A DNA stretch of 64,000 nt from Flavobacterium luteolum (GTDB taxonomy: Bacteria; Bacteroidota; Bacteroidia; Flavobacteriales; Flavobacteriaceae). Below the pieces are notes generated by a model. That model was not told the origin of the DNA. It searched no databases and was given only the letters and a program-made list of their open reading frames with translations. Below are positions 25,788 to 34,407 of this stretch, in pieces (the stretch's first letter is position 1; the number at the start of each line of letters is the position of its first letter). The stretch is from assembly GCF_027111275.1 (NCBI RefSeq), contig NZ_CP114286.1, positions 2,232,001 through 2,296,000 on the forward strand, read 5' to 3'. The position numbers were made by a program, and so were the translations under genes.

Positions 25788-27020
25788 ATGTTAGAAAAAG
25801 AAGTTATAAATTTTGAGAGAACAGTAATTGTAGGTATCGTTACTCAGAATCAAAGTGAAGAAAAGCTAAATGAATATTTAGACGAATTGGAGTTTTTAAC
25901 TTTTACCGCCGGAGGTGAAGTTATAAAACGCTTTTCGCAGAAAATGGAACGTCCTAACCCCAAGACTTTTGTGGGAACAGGAAAAATTGACGACATCAAT
26001 CTTTTTGTAAAAGAAAACAAAATATCGACTGTAATTTTTGATGATGAATTAACGCCGTCACAGCAAAAAAACATCTCAAGAATTATTGACTGCAAAATTC
26101 TAGACAGAACGAACTTAATTCTAGACATTTTTGCGCAGAGAGCCGAAACTTCATACGCTAGAACTCAGGTAGAATTGGCACAATGCCAGTATTTGCTTCC
26201 GAGACTTTCTGGTTTATGGACGCACCTTGAACGTCAAAAAGGAGGTATTGGTATGCGTGGACCTGGAGAAACAGAGATTGAAACCGATAGACGTATTGTG
26301 CGTGACCGAATTTCGTTATTGAAAGATAAAATCAAAACGATCGACAAGCAAATGAGCATTCAACGAAGTAATCGTGGTGCAATGGTTCGTGTTGCTCTAG
26401 TTGGATATACCAATGTTGGGAAATCGACTTTGATGAATGCAATTGGTAAAAGTGATGTTTTTGTAGAGAATAAATTGTTTGCAACTTTAGATACAACAGT
26501 TAGAAAAGTGGTGATTAAAAACCTTCCTTTTTTACTTTCTGATACGGTTGGATTTATTCGAAAACTGCCAACACAATTGGTAGATTCGTTTAAAAGTACT
26601 CTAGATGAGGTTCGTGAAGCCGATTTATTACTGCATGTAGTAGATATTTCGCATCCAGATTTTGAAGATCATATCGAATCTGTAAACAAGACTTTGCAGG
26701 AAATAAAAAGCAACGACAAACCAACGATTATGGTTTTTAATAAAATCGATGCTTACAAACATCTTACTATTGACGAAGATGATTTGATTACTGAAAGAAC
26801 GAGAAGACACTGGACGCTTGATGAATGGAAACAAACTTGGATGAGCAACGTAGGCCATGATAAAGCGCTGTTTATTTCGGCTAGAAACAAAGAAAATTTC
26901 GAAGAATTCAGAGAAACAGTTTATGAAGCTGTTCGCCAGATTCATATAACACGCTTTCCTTATAATAATTTCTTGTATCCTGACTATAAGGATGCAGTTG
27001 AAAAAGATGACGAAGAATAA
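25788..27020 (+). CDS. hflX: GTPase HflX
   Basis: The 410-residue protein has the HflX N-terminal domain (1-195), including the glycine-rich GGIGMRGPGETEIETDRR segment (152-169), followed by a Ras-like G domain. G1 is GYTNVGKST (206-214), G3 is SDTVGF and G4 is NKID. HflX binds ribosomes and splits or rescues stalled 70S particles under stress. The length is typical. It has its own promoter and a strong terminator. Confidence 0.95.
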   Translation: MLEKEVINFERTVIVGIVTQNQSEEKLNEYLDELEFLTFTAGGEVIKRFSQKMERPNPKTFVGTGKIDDINLFVKENKISTVIFDDELTPSQQKNISRIIDCKILDRTNLILDIFAQRAETSYARTQVELAQCQYLLPRLSGLWTHLERQKGGIGMRGPGETEIETDRRIVRDRISLLKDKIKTIDKQMSIQRSNRGAMVRVALVGYTNVGKSTLMNAIGKSDVFVENKLFATLDTTVRKVVIKNLPFLLSDTVGFIRKLPTQLVDSFKSTLDEVREADLLLHVVDISHPDFEDHIESVNKTLQEIKSNDKPTIMVFNKIDAYKHLTIDEDDLITERTRRHWTLDEWKQTWMSNVGHDKALFISARNKENFEEFRETVYEAVRQIHITRFPYNNFLYPDYKDAVEKDDEE

Positions 27021-27024
27021 AATG

Positions 27025-27058
27025 AAAAAAAGCTTTTGATAAATTCAAAAGCTTTTTT
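27025..27058 (+). terminator. Terminator of hflX
   Basis: The stem AAAAAAGCTTTTG / CAAAAGCTTTTTT has a 7-base loop and follows the hflX stop by five bases. Confidence 0.9.
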
Positions 27059-27063
27059 GTTTT

Positions 27064-27122
27064 GCCACAGATTAAGGGATTATTTAGATTGAAAAATCCT
27101 TTTAAATCTTTTAATCTGTGGC
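27064..27122. repeat. GCCACAGATTAA inverted repeat
   Basis: GCCACAGATTAA at the left is matched by TTAATCTGTGGC at the right, with TTTAGATTGAAAAATCC-like DNA between. It lies between hflX and the convergent DUF3078 gene and belongs to the same family as the elements at 17.5, 59.7 and 60.5 kb. Confidence 0.85.
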
Positions 27123-27162
27123 ATTAATAATTTTATATGCCGGAATCTAGTACGATGGATAA

Positions 27163-28113
27163 TTAAAATCCAAAATTAACTCCTAAACCAAAGACTTCTC
27201 TAGTTTGGAGTCCTGCAAATGCATTATCATCATAAATAGCCTGAAACGATAAATTAGCAGATAAAAACTTGTTGATTTTCATTATAATATTTAGCGAATA
27301 ATTGATATCGACATTTTGTGGGTCTTCAAGATAATTTGAATAAAGATTAAGCGTGTTTTCGGCAGTGACGTTTGTCATGATTGCTAATTTGTAATAAACG
27401 GAAGCATAAAAACCAAGCTCGTAACGGATACTTTTGCCTTCGTCAACACCAAAATAACTGCCATCTACATATGGTAATCCAGTAAATCTATCAATTCCAG
27501 TTGTATAAGCACTGTCTACAAAAGTGAATTTTGAAGTTAGCGGTGCAAAATTTATTTTAAGATTGTCATCTTTTGTCCAGTAAATACCAGGACCTGTGGT
27601 AAGATATCCAGGAGACATAAATTTGGTTTGTTCAGTCCTGATTTGCTTTCCATTGTCATCTTGACCATAAATATAACCGGTTGAAAATTGTGTTCTAAAA
27701 TTTAGAAAGTAGGAGTAGTACCATTCGCCAAAAGCTTTTTTTCCAACTATGGAATTGAACTCTAAGCGGTCATCTGTTTTTTTTGTGAAGTCATCGTTTT
27801 TGGTTTGAAGAAGACCGTACGATGCTAAAATTTTGTTGTCCCAAGTTAAGCCATCTTTTTTGTAATTGAAATCATAATTGATTCCTAATGTTCCAGAAAA
27901 GCTGTCTTCACCTCCTGCAATCCAATTGTTAAAACTCGATTGATTCAGTAAAAGGGAAACAGTTCCTTTTGTTTTCCAGCCTTCGCCTTCGATAGTATCG
28001 TTAATTTTTTTTACTGCCTTTTCAGTATTCTGAATTAACTCTTTTTCTGAATTTTGGGCTTGTACAAACGTGAAGTTTACTAAAATGAAAAGTAATAGAG
28101 TTAGCTTTCTCAT
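27163..28113 (-). CDS. DUF3078 domain outer membrane protein
   Basis: The 316-residue protein starts at 28113 (MRKLTLLLFILVNFTFVQAQ), a clean signal peptide; an upstream in-frame ATG at 28140 would put charged residues before it. The mature part has the DUF3078 signature WKTKGTVSLLLNQSSFNNWIAGGEDSFSG, followed by alternating strands that suggest a barrel, ending in FGLGVNFGF. The function is unknown. It is the last gene of the minus-strand block behind the suf genes, with a -7 box of its own at 28138-28145. Confidence 0.88.
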   Translation of the reverse strand: MRKLTLLLFILVNFTFVQAQNSEKELIQNTEKAVKKINDTIEGEGWKTKGTVSLLLNQSSFNNWIAGGEDSFSGTLGINYDFNYKKDGLTWDNKILASYGLLQTKNDDFTKKTDDRLEFNSIVGKKAFGEWYYSYFLNFRTQFSTGYIYGQDDNGKQIRTEQTKFMSPGYLTTGPGIYWTKDDNLKINFAPLTSKFTFVDSAYTTGIDRFTGLPYVDGSYFGVDEGKSIRYELGFYASVYYKLAIMTNVTAENTLNLYSNYLEDPQNVDINYSLNIIMKINKFLSANLSFQAIYDDNAFAGLQTREVFGLGVNFGF

Positions 28114-28137
28114 GGTTTTTAGTTTAGAGTGTATAAT

Positions 28138-28145
28138 CAAATATA
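28138..28145 (-). promoter_or_regulatory. -7 box of the DUF3078 gene
   Basis: TATATTTG on the minus strand (exact TAnnTTTG) lies 24 bases before the ATG at 28113, indicating transcription separate from the suf genes. Confidence 0.45.
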
Positions 28146-28191
28146 CTAAAAACCAATGGAAAGTTAAAGATTACTATACTGTTAATGCAGG

Positions 28192-28701
28192 TTATTTCTT
28201 AGATTCTTTGTATAATGGCACTGCAGAACATGCTTCGCCGTACATAATACTGCGGGCAAATGGCTGTAAATAGTTTGTAGCTAAAATATACGCACGCATA
28301 GGAACGGGTTTTCTAGAACAGCCTTTTACAATTACGGGTTTGTTTTGGTAAACAGAATAATCAATTTTGCTTAAAATTTCTTCATAAAGGCTTGCGTCAA
28401 GATCTTCAATAGTTCCGTTGACTACTTTTTTTGCAAAAGGCGCTAAATGAACGCTAACCAAAATTAATGCCCAAGCGGGAATTATAGCATCTGTACTGCA
28501 GTGTACAGCAACATATTGATCCTGATATTGTGACCAATCGTGATTTTTAAGATGCTCTCTAAAGTCTTTTTCTTTCAATAAAAATCCTTCCAAAAGCCAT
28601 TGCGAAATGTCAATTTGCACACGCATTCCTTTTGGATAATAATCCTCAAGATCAAAAACTTCTAAAGCACTATTGGCAACTTTATTGATGATTTCTTCCA
28701 T
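28192..28701 (-). CDS. DUF2480 family protein
   Basis: The 169-residue protein matches DUF2480 across its length: VFDLEDYYPKGMRVQIDISQWLLEGFLLKEKDFREHLKNHDWSQY and a C-terminal VIVKGCSRKPVPMRAYILATNYLQPFARSIMYGEACSAVPLYK. It is cytoplasmic with no known activity. Conserved Cys residues (KGC, EAC and HCS) and the constant position beside suf genes suggest a link to iron-sulfur assembly, but this is inference from neighbourhood only. A TTTCAAGTTT-type repeat separates it from the DUF59 gene. Confidence 0.85.
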   Translation of the reverse strand: MEEIINKVANSALEVFDLEDYYPKGMRVQIDISQWLLEGFLLKEKDFREHLKNHDWSQYQDQYVAVHCSTDAIIPAWALILVSVHLAPFAKKVVNGTIEDLDASLYEEILSKIDYSVYQNKPVIVKGCSRKPVPMRAYILATNYLQPFARSIMYGEACSAVPLYKESKK

Positions 28702-28712
28702 ATGAAAAATGA

Positions 28713-28772
28713 TTTCAAGTTTAAAGTTTCAGGTTTCACGTTATGCAAAACTTGAAACTTTAAACCTGAAAC
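28713..28772. repeat. TTTCAAGTTTAAAGTTTCAGG inverted repeat
   Basis: The left arm (28713-28739) and right arm (28750-28772) share the unit TGAAACTTTAAAC in opposite orientation, with a 10-base loop. It fills the gap between the DUF2480 and DUF59 genes. Related TTTCAAGTTTC units are in the sufB-sufC gap. Confidence 0.8.
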
Positions 28773-28780
28773 AAATATTT

Positions 28781-29104
28781 TTAAAGCATTCCTAATTCTA
28801 ACTTCGCTTCTTCGCTCATTAAATCTTTGCTCCAAGGCGGATCAAAAGTGATTTCTACGTCAACATCTTTAATATTTTCGATAGTTTTTACTTTTTCTTC
28901 AACTTCTCTTGGTAAGCTTTCTGCAACTGGGCAATTTGGTGAAGTAAGTGTCATCAGGATTTTTACTTCGTAATCTGTGTTTACCATTACATCGTAAATT
29001 AATCCTAATTCGTAAATATCTACAGGAATCTCAGGATCGTAAATTCCTTTTAAAACTCTTACGATTGATTCTCCTAATTCGTTTGTGTCTATTTCTTGTT
29101 CCAT
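28781..29104 (-). CDS. SufT-like DUF59 (MIP18) iron-sulfur assembly protein
   Basis: The 107-residue protein is a complete DUF59/MIP18 domain: GIYDPEIPVDIYELGLIYDV (about 20-39), the TLTSPNCPVAESLPREV block with the conserved Cys, and a C-terminal VEITFDPPWSKDLMSEEAKLELGM. These proteins help mature or transfer Fe-S clusters. It is part of the suf locus, 87 bases after sufE. SufT is a likely name; I leave the symbol open because PaaD-type relatives share the fold. Confidence 0.88.
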   Translation of the reverse strand: MEQEIDTNELGESIVRVLKGIYDPEIPVDIYELGLIYDVMVNTDYEVKILMTLTSPNCPVAESLPREVEEKVKTIENIKDVDVEITFDPPWSKDLMSEEAKLELGML

Positions 29105-29122
29105 TTTGTTATTTGTTTTTTT

Positions 29123-29182
29123 GCCACGAATTTCACAAATTTCCCGAATTAAAAATTAGTGTTCATTCGTGTAATTTGTGGC
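29123..29182. repeat. GCCACGAATTT inverted repeat
   Basis: GCCACGAATTTCACAAATTT at the left pairs with TTCGTGTAATTTGTGGC at the right. It fills the gap between the sufE and DUF59 genes, the same family as at 17.5, 59.7, 60.5 and 63.9 kb. Confidence 0.85.
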
Positions 29183-29191
29183 AGAAGAAAT

Positions 29192-29617
29192 TTAATTTTT
29201 GTTTTTTGCGTCAAAAGCCAAAGCGTACATTTTGATGTTTTTTATCATCGAAACCAATCCGTTGGCGCGTGTTGCGGATAAATGTTCTTTTAAGCCGATT
29301 TCGTCTATAAAATCAGTATCAGCTTCTAAGATATCTTTTGCCTTTTGATTGGAGAAAGCACGAATTAAAATTGCAATAATTCCTTTTGTCAAAATAGCAT
29401 CACTATCTGCCGTAAAAACAATTTTATCATCTTGCTGTTCACCTTGCAGCCAAACTTTAGACTGACAGCCTTTGATTAAATTATCGTCGGTTTTGTATTC
29501 TTCTTTAATTAACGGAAGACTTTTTCCTAGTTCGATGATATACTCATAACGCTGCATCCAGTCGTCGAACATTGAAAATTCGTCTATTATTTCGTTTTGT
29601 ATTTCTTTTATTGTCAT
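29192..29617 (-). CDS. sufE: SufE sulfur-acceptor protein
   Basis: The 141-residue protein is full length for SufE. The catalytic Cys 51 lies in LIKGCQSKVW, preceded by the family's WMQRYEYIIELGKSLP, with SDAILTKGIIAILIRAFS and a C-terminal SATRANGLVSMI helix. SufE accepts sulfane sulfur from SufS and passes it to the SufBCD scaffold. It lies two bases downstream of a small lipoprotein gene and in the same unit as sufS. Confidence 0.95.
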   Translation of the reverse strand: MTIKEIQNEIIDEFSMFDDWMQRYEYIIELGKSLPLIKEEYKTDDNLIKGCQSKVWLQGEQQDDKIVFTADSDAILTKGIIAILIRAFSNQKAKDILEADTDFIDEIGLKEHLSATRANGLVSMIKNIKMYALAFDAKNKN

Positions 29618-29619
29618 AA

Positions 29620-30045
29620 TTATTCTTTAGAAAAATCAACTAATAAATTTACTAGTTTTTCGATTTCTTTCGGCGGAAAACCATTGTCAAAACCTGGTGT
29701 TTCGTATGTTTTTCCTTCTTTCGTTATTTTTAAATTTCCTATTGCAGCGCCATCATAAGTGCGTTTGTCTGTCGGTGCTTTTAGAGTGTTGAGACTTTCC
29801 AAGTTAACTTTTGAATAGGCATCAACAATTTTATTCCATTTTGCATCATCAATATTGCTTTTAACAGCTTCAGCATTACGTTCCTTAACAACCGATACCG
29901 TTTTGTTTTGTACTGTTATCACTTTATAATAACCTCTAGAAAGTGCAGAATATTCAATCTGAGTAGATTTCATGTCGGCTTTTTTTTGACTGCAGCATCC
30001 CGTAGCGATAAAAAGTGTTAGGAGCAATAATGATACTATTCGCAT
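29620..30045 (-). CDS. Small lipoprotein in the suf cluster
   Basis: The 141-residue protein has a lipoprotein signal ending in ATGC (Cys 17, followed by a second Cys). The mature part is a compact domain containing YYKVITVQNKTVSVVKE and TDKRTYDGAAIGNLKITKEGKTYETPGFDNGFPPKEIEKLVNLL, a pattern common in Flavobacterium lipoproteins between sufE and sufS. The function is unknown. It is separated by 13 bases from sufS and 2 bases from sufE, so it is cotranscribed with them. Confidence 0.75.
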   Translation of the reverse strand: MRIVSLLLLTLFIATGCCSQKKADMKSTQIEYSALSRGYYKVITVQNKTVSVVKERNAEAVKSNIDDAKWNKIVDAYSKVNLESLNTLKAPTDKRTYDGAAIGNLKITKEGKTYETPGFDNGFPPKEIEKLVNLLVDFSKE

Positions 30046-30058
30046 ATAATTTATTTTT

Positions 30059-31273
30059 TTAGCTTAACATAGTTTGTGCTTTCTTAACAGCATCAACCAT
30101 GGCATCGATTTCTTCTTTTGTATTGTAAAATGAGAAAGAAGCACGAATTGTTCCCGGAATACAGAAGAAGTTCATAATTGGTTGAGCACAATGATGCCCA
30201 GTTCTAACTGCAATTCCTAATTTATCTATAATAGAACCAACATCATACGGATGAATTCCATCAATATTAAACGAAATTACAGATGCTTTATTTTTGGTGT
30301 TTCCGTAAATTCGGATGCCTTCAATTTCGTTAAGACGTTTTGTAGCGTGTTCTAACAATTCATTTTCATATTCATGAATTTTATCAAAACCGATCTCGTT
30401 TAAATAATCAATAGCAGTTCCTAAAACAATTCCGCCAGCAATATTTGGCGTTCCTGCTTCAAATTTATGAGGAAGATCAGCGTAAGTTGTTTTTTCGAAA
30501 GTCACTTCTTTGATCATTTCACCTCCGCCTTGATAAGGAGGAAGTTTGTTCAACCAAGCTTCTTTTCCATAAAGAATTCCAGTTCCTGTTGGCCCACACA
30601 TTTTATGACCCGAAAAAGCATAAAAATCACAATCTAATTCCTGAACATCTGGTTTTAAATGCGGAACTGCCTGTGCACCGTCAATTAAAACTGCAGCGCC
30701 AACTGCGTGAGCTTTATCAATAATATATTTGATTGGATTAATTACGCCCAATGCATTTGAAATATGATTTACAGTAACAATTTTCGTTTTATCTGAAAGC
30801 AGTTTATCAAATTCCTCAATGATTAATTCTCCATTGTCATTAATTGGAATAACTTTTAAAACAGCTCCAGTTTTTTCGCATAACATTTGCCAAGGCACAA
30901 TATTGCTGTGGTGTTCTAATGAAGAAACGACAACTTCATCGCCAGGTTTTAAAATAGAAGCAAATCCGTTTGCAACTAAATTAATTCCGTGAGTTGTTCC
31001 CGAAGTAAAAAGCACTTCGTGCGCATGTTTGGCATTGATGTGATCTTTTACTTTTCCACGAGAAATCTCGTAAGCATCAGTTGCTAACTGGCTTAAAGTG
31101 TGAACGCCACGGTGAATATTGGCGTTGATTTCCTGATAATATTTTACTTCTGCATCAATTACAACTTGTGGTTTTTGCGAAGTAGCTCCGTTGTCGAAAT
31201 ATACTAATGGCTTTCCGTTTACAGTTTGAGAAAGTATCGGGAAATCAGCTCTTATTTTTTGAATATCTAGCAT
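30059..31273 (-). CDS. sufS: Cysteine desulfurase SufS
   Basis: The 404-residue protein is a class II PLP-dependent cysteine desulfurase. The PLP lysine is Lys 224 in FSGHKMCGPTGTG, and the persulfide cysteine is Cys 362 in RTGHHCAQP, the short-loop type typical of SufS. The N-terminal YFDNGATSQKP and SSLEHHSNIVPW segments also fit. It removes sulfur from cysteine and hands it to SufE. It is the first gene of the sufS-lipoprotein-sufE-DUF59 unit, with its own -7 box, and is divergent from the serine hydrolase gene. Confidence 0.96.
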   Translation of the reverse strand: MLDIQKIRADFPILSQTVNGKPLVYFDNGATSQKPQVVIDAEVKYYQEINANIHRGVHTLSQLATDAYEISRGKVKDHINAKHAHEVLFTSGTTHGINLVANGFASILKPGDEVVVSSLEHHSNIVPWQMLCEKTGAVLKVIPINDNGELIIEEFDKLLSDKTKIVTVNHISNALGVINPIKYIIDKAHAVGAAVLIDGAQAVPHLKPDVQELDCDFYAFSGHKMCGPTGTGILYGKEAWLNKLPPYQGGGEMIKEVTFEKTTYADLPHKFEAGTPNIAGGIVLGTAIDYLNEIGFDKIHEYENELLEHATKRLNEIEGIRIYGNTKNKASVISFNIDGIHPYDVGSIIDKLGIAVRTGHHCAQPIMNFFCIPGTIRASFSFYNTKEEIDAMVDAVKKAQTMLS

Positions 31274-31298
31274 GTCTTATTTAGAAAAAATCTATTTA

Positions 31299-31306
31299 CA
31301 AAAGTA
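31299..31306 (-). promoter_or_regulatory. -7 box of sufS
   Basis: TACTTTTG on the minus strand (exact TAnnTTTG) lies 25 bases before the sufS ATG. The sufS group can therefore be transcribed apart from the sufB-C-D group. Confidence 0.5.
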
Positions 31307-31493
31307 CTAAAACTAAATTTGTTTATACATTAATTCTATAATTTCCTTTTATGGCGCCATTGCTACAAGGTGCAAATGCTGATTCCTTAAAAATCAATTC
31401 AATTTCCTGCATTATCCGAATCAGATTTGTAATTTGAGTTCTAAAATCGTGAACATAAATTATTTATATTGCAATAAAAATAACTAACATATC

Positions 31494-32843
31494 ATGAAAA
31501 AATTTCTCAAAGTACTTTTACTTGTTGTGGTTCTTGCTTTTTTGTATTTCGGATTTACAACGTATCCGAAACTTGATTTAATTTCTGGCTTCTCAGCCAA
31601 AAGTGTCGCATCTGGACATTTTATGGATAATCGCCCTTTGGATTTAATTGAAAAAACCGACAATGATATCGACATGATTGATCTGGCAAAAAACTCCATT
31701 GATGATGCAGGAAAATATGCTATTTCATCTGTTTATGGGCTTAAAGAAAGAAAAGCGATTTATAGAGAAGGTTTAGGTGCTTTATTAATTAATGATGAGT
31801 ACGATATTTCGAAACCTTATTTGCTTCCGAAAAGAACAAAATTGGTAAATAATCTTCCTTTTCCATATGGAAATAATGAACCGAAAGATACCGCTTTCGC
31901 GAATGTGGATTACGCAAAATTGAAAAAAGCAATTGATGATTCTTTTGATAAAGATGGAGGAAAGGCAAAACGCACGCGTGCGGTTGTAGTTCTATATAAA
32001 GACAAATTAATTGGCGAAAAATACGATACAGGTTTCAATAAAGATAGTAAAATTTTAGGCTGGTCGATGACAAAAAGTATTACAAGTTCGGCTTTTGGAG
32101 TTTTGGCTAAACAAGGAAAAATTGACATTAATAAACCAGCGCCTATCAAAGAATGGCAAAATGATGAACGTAAAAATATTACGATTAACGATTTACTTCA
32201 CATGAATTCTGGTTTAGAATGGGAAGAAAACTACAGTACAATTTGTGATGCAACAAAAATGCTTTTTCAGTCTGCAGATATGGGAAAAGTGCAAATGGAC
32301 AAACCTGCGAAATATAAACCAAACACGCATTGGTACTATTCTTCAGGAACGACAAACTTATTATCAAGAATTTTAAGAAGCCAATTTAAAACCCAACAAG
32401 AATATCTTGATTTTTGGTACAGCGCCGTAATCGACAAAATCGGAATGAACTCGATGATTGTTGAGCAGGATATGTCAGGAACTTTTGTTGGTTCATCTTA
32501 TGGATGGGCAACTCCAAGAGATTGGTCAAAATTTGGATTACTTTATCTTCACAAAGGAAATTGGAATGGCGAACAGATTTTGGATGAAAGCTGGGTAAAA
32601 TACACGTCAACTCCAACCAATACTTCGGAAGGAAAATACGGAGCACAATTTTGGCTAAACGCGGGAGGGAAATTCCCAGATGTTCCTCGTGATATGTTTT
32701 ATTGTAGTGGATATCAAGGTCAAATGGTGGCGATTATTCCGTCTTTGGATATGGTAATTGTGAGAATGGGAGTGAAGGAAGAAGAACCTGGATTTGATTT
32801 TAATGGGTTTTTGAAAGGGATAATTTCTTCAGTAAAAAAATAA
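31494..32843 (+). CDS. Serine hydrolase (class C beta-lactamase-like)
   Basis: The 449-residue protein has an N-terminal hydrophobic anchor (KKFLKVLLLVVVLAFLYFGF) and then a beta-lactamase/penicillin-binding fold. The catalytic SxxK is in LGWSMTKSITSSAFG and the YxN-equivalent is YYSSGTTNLLSRIL. The family segments NDLLHMNSGLEWEE and YGAQFWLN are also present. Such proteins are esterases, peptidases or carboxypeptidases; the substrate is unknown. It lies on the plus strand inside an otherwise minus-strand suf locus, divergent from sufS and convergent with sufD. Confidence 0.88.
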   Translation: MKKFLKVLLLVVVLAFLYFGFTTYPKLDLISGFSAKSVASGHFMDNRPLDLIEKTDNDIDMIDLAKNSIDDAGKYAISSVYGLKERKAIYREGLGALLINDEYDISKPYLLPKRTKLVNNLPFPYGNNEPKDTAFANVDYAKLKKAIDDSFDKDGGKAKRTRAVVVLYKDKLIGEKYDTGFNKDSKILGWSMTKSITSSAFGVLAKQGKIDINKPAPIKEWQNDERKNITINDLLHMNSGLEWEENYSTICDATKMLFQSADMGKVQMDKPAKYKPNTHWYYSSGTTNLLSRILRSQFKTQQEYLDFWYSAVIDKIGMNSMIVEQDMSGTFVGSSYGWATPRDWSKFGLLYLHKGNWNGEQILDESWVKYTSTPTNTSEGKYGAQFWLNAGGKFPDVPRDMFYCSGYQGQMVAIIPSLDMVIVRMGVKEEEPGFDFNGFLKGIISSVKK

Positions 32844-32846
32844 AAT

Positions 32847-32958
32847 TTAACCGCAAAGAGCGCAAGGATAAAAGCGCAAAGTTCGCAAAGCTTAATGAAA
32901 AACTTTGCGAACCTTGCGTAAACCTTAGCTCCCGATAGCTATCGGGATTGCGGTTAAA
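32847..32958. repeat. AACCGCAAAG inverted repeat with CCCGATAGCTATCGGG palindrome
   Basis: TTAACCGCAAAG at the left is matched by ATTGCGGTTAAA at the right. Internally, AAAGTTCGCAAAG pairs with CTTTGCGAAC. The palindrome CCCGATAGCTATCGGGA sits at 32931-32947 with the same flanks as at 13701, in inverted orientation. It fills the gap between the serine hydrolase and sufD, which converge on it, so it may also act as a terminator. Confidence 0.85.
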
Positions 32959-32963
32959 CAATA

Positions 32964-34280
32964 CTACAAATCAAATCCTAAATTCACGCCTAATTTCGTA
33001 GCAATGATTTTAGTAATTCTTTGTTTTAATTCTGGTATTTTGATGCTTTCGATAACGGCATTTGAGAATGCGTACATCAATAAAGCTTTAGCTTCTTTTT
33101 TCGGGATTCCACGAGACTGCATGTAGAACATTGCTGTTTCGTCCAATTGTCCAACTGTACAACCGTGAGAACATTTTACGTCATCAGCAAAAATCTCTAA
33201 TTGAGGTTTTGCATTGATAGTCGCTTTATCACTCAATAAAATATTGTTGCTTTTTTGAAAAGCATTTGTTTTTTGAGCTTCTTTTTCTACCAAAACTTTT
33301 CCGTTGAAAACTCCAGTCGAACGATCAGAGAAAATACCTTTATAATCCTGGAAACTTTCGCAGTTTGGTTGTGCGTGGTTTACCAAAGTATAATGGTCAA
33401 CGTGTTGTTTGTCGTTTAAGATGGAAATTCCGTTAAGCGTACTTGTCAATCTTTCTCCAAAATGGTAAAAGTTTAAGTTGTTACGAGTTAAATTTCCACC
33501 AAAAGAGAAAGTATGCACATAAGCGTGGCTTTCTTGTTGTTGAGAAACGTAAGTGTTGTCAATTAAATTCGCTTCGCTATTATCGTTTTGAATTTTGTAA
33601 TAATCAACAATCGCACGTTTTTGAGCAAAAATCTCAGTAACAGAGTTTGTTAAAACTGGATTTTCATTCAAACTTTGGTGACGCTCAATAATTTGTACAT
33701 GTGAATTTTCGCCCACAATAACCAAGTTTCTTGGCTGAACCATTAATGCAGCTTCATTTCCAGTTGAGAAATACATAATCTCAATTGGTTTATCAGCTAC
33801 TTTTTTCTTTGGGATATTGATAAAAGCACCTTCAATTGCAAAAGCCGTATTCAATGAAGTCAAGCTGTCATCTTTACTTGCAATCTGATTAAAGTACGTA
33901 TCAATAACCATTTTATATTTTGGTTTGGTCAATGCCGATGACATCAAGCAAACATCGATTCCGTCATGCGTTGTAGAAGACAAATGCGAACTGAAAACAC
34001 CATCGATAAATACTAATTTGTAAGTATCAATTTCGTGTAAAAAGTATTTTTTTACTTGATTAAATTCGATTGCATTTTCTTGCTTTGGAAAAACCGTAAA
34101 GTCATTTTTTAAGATGGCATTTAGCGATGTATATTTCCAAGCTTCTTCTTTTTTGGTTGGGAAACCTTTATTTTCGAAGTTTTTTAAAGCATTTGTGCGT
34201 ATGTCATGTAAATCTGAATGTACATCGACACGCTCTTCAAAAGCCATAAAAGACGATACTAATTTTTCTTTTAAATCCAT
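32964..34280 (-). CDS. sufD: SufD, Fe-S scaffold subunit
   Basis: The 438-residue protein is a SufBD-family beta-helix. The N-terminal DLKEKLVSSFMAFEERVDV and GFPTKKEEAWKYTSL segments are typical of SufD. The C-terminal DDVKCSHGCTVGQLDETAMFYMQSRGIPKKEAKALLMYAFSNAVIESI matches the conserved SufBD core. It assembles with SufB and SufC to build Fe-S clusters. The start at 34280 is preferred; the longer in-frame start at 34349 would translate an AAAGTCG repeat array. It is preceded on the same strand by an S23 gene that splits it from sufC. Confidence 0.95.
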   Translation of the reverse strand: MDLKEKLVSSFMAFEERVDVHSDLHDIRTNALKNFENKGFPTKKEEAWKYTSLNAILKNDFTVFPKQENAIEFNQVKKYFLHEIDTYKLVFIDGVFSSHLSSTTHDGIDVCLMSSALTKPKYKMVIDTYFNQIASKDDSLTSLNTAFAIEGAFINIPKKKVADKPIEIMYFSTGNEAALMVQPRNLVIVGENSHVQIIERHQSLNENPVLTNSVTEIFAQKRAIVDYYKIQNDNSEANLIDNTYVSQQQESHAYVHTFSFGGNLTRNNLNFYHFGERLTSTLNGISILNDKQHVDHYTLVNHAQPNCESFQDYKGIFSDRSTGVFNGKVLVEKEAQKTNAFQKSNNILLSDKATINAKPQLEIFADDVKCSHGCTVGQLDETAMFYMQSRGIPKKEAKALLMYAFSNAVIESIKIPELKQRITKIIATKLGVNLGFDL

Positions 34281-34293
34281 TTTCTGTTTTAGT

Positions 34294-34326
34294 CTTAAAG
34301 TCGAAAGTCGAAAGTCGAAAGACTTA
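34294..34326. repeat. AAAGTCG heptad array, sufD-proximal
   Basis: Four tandem copies of (A)AAGTCGA with a mirrored end (CTTAAAGTCG ... AAAGACTTA) lie just upstream of the sufD start. The orientation is opposite to the two arrays flanking the S23 gene. Confidence 0.8.
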
Positions 34327-34378
34327 GGATTGTCGACTGTTTTTGCCAAAAGGTCAAGAATTAAAGCATAAAGTTTTT

Positions 34379-34407
34379 GACTTTATTACTTTCGACGTTA
34401 TGACTTT
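34379..34407. repeat. AAAGTC heptad array overlapping the 3' end of the S23 gene
   Basis: In gene orientation it reads AAAGTCATAACGTCGAAAG and then TAATAAAGTC. The first unit encodes the last codons and stop of the S23 gene, so gene end and repeat are fused. Confidence 0.75.

Noticed and set aside
34281..34349. N-terminal extension of SufD from an upstream ATG
   Set aside because: The extra 23 residues translate the AAAGTCG repeat array; the conserved protein begins at the ATG at 34280.
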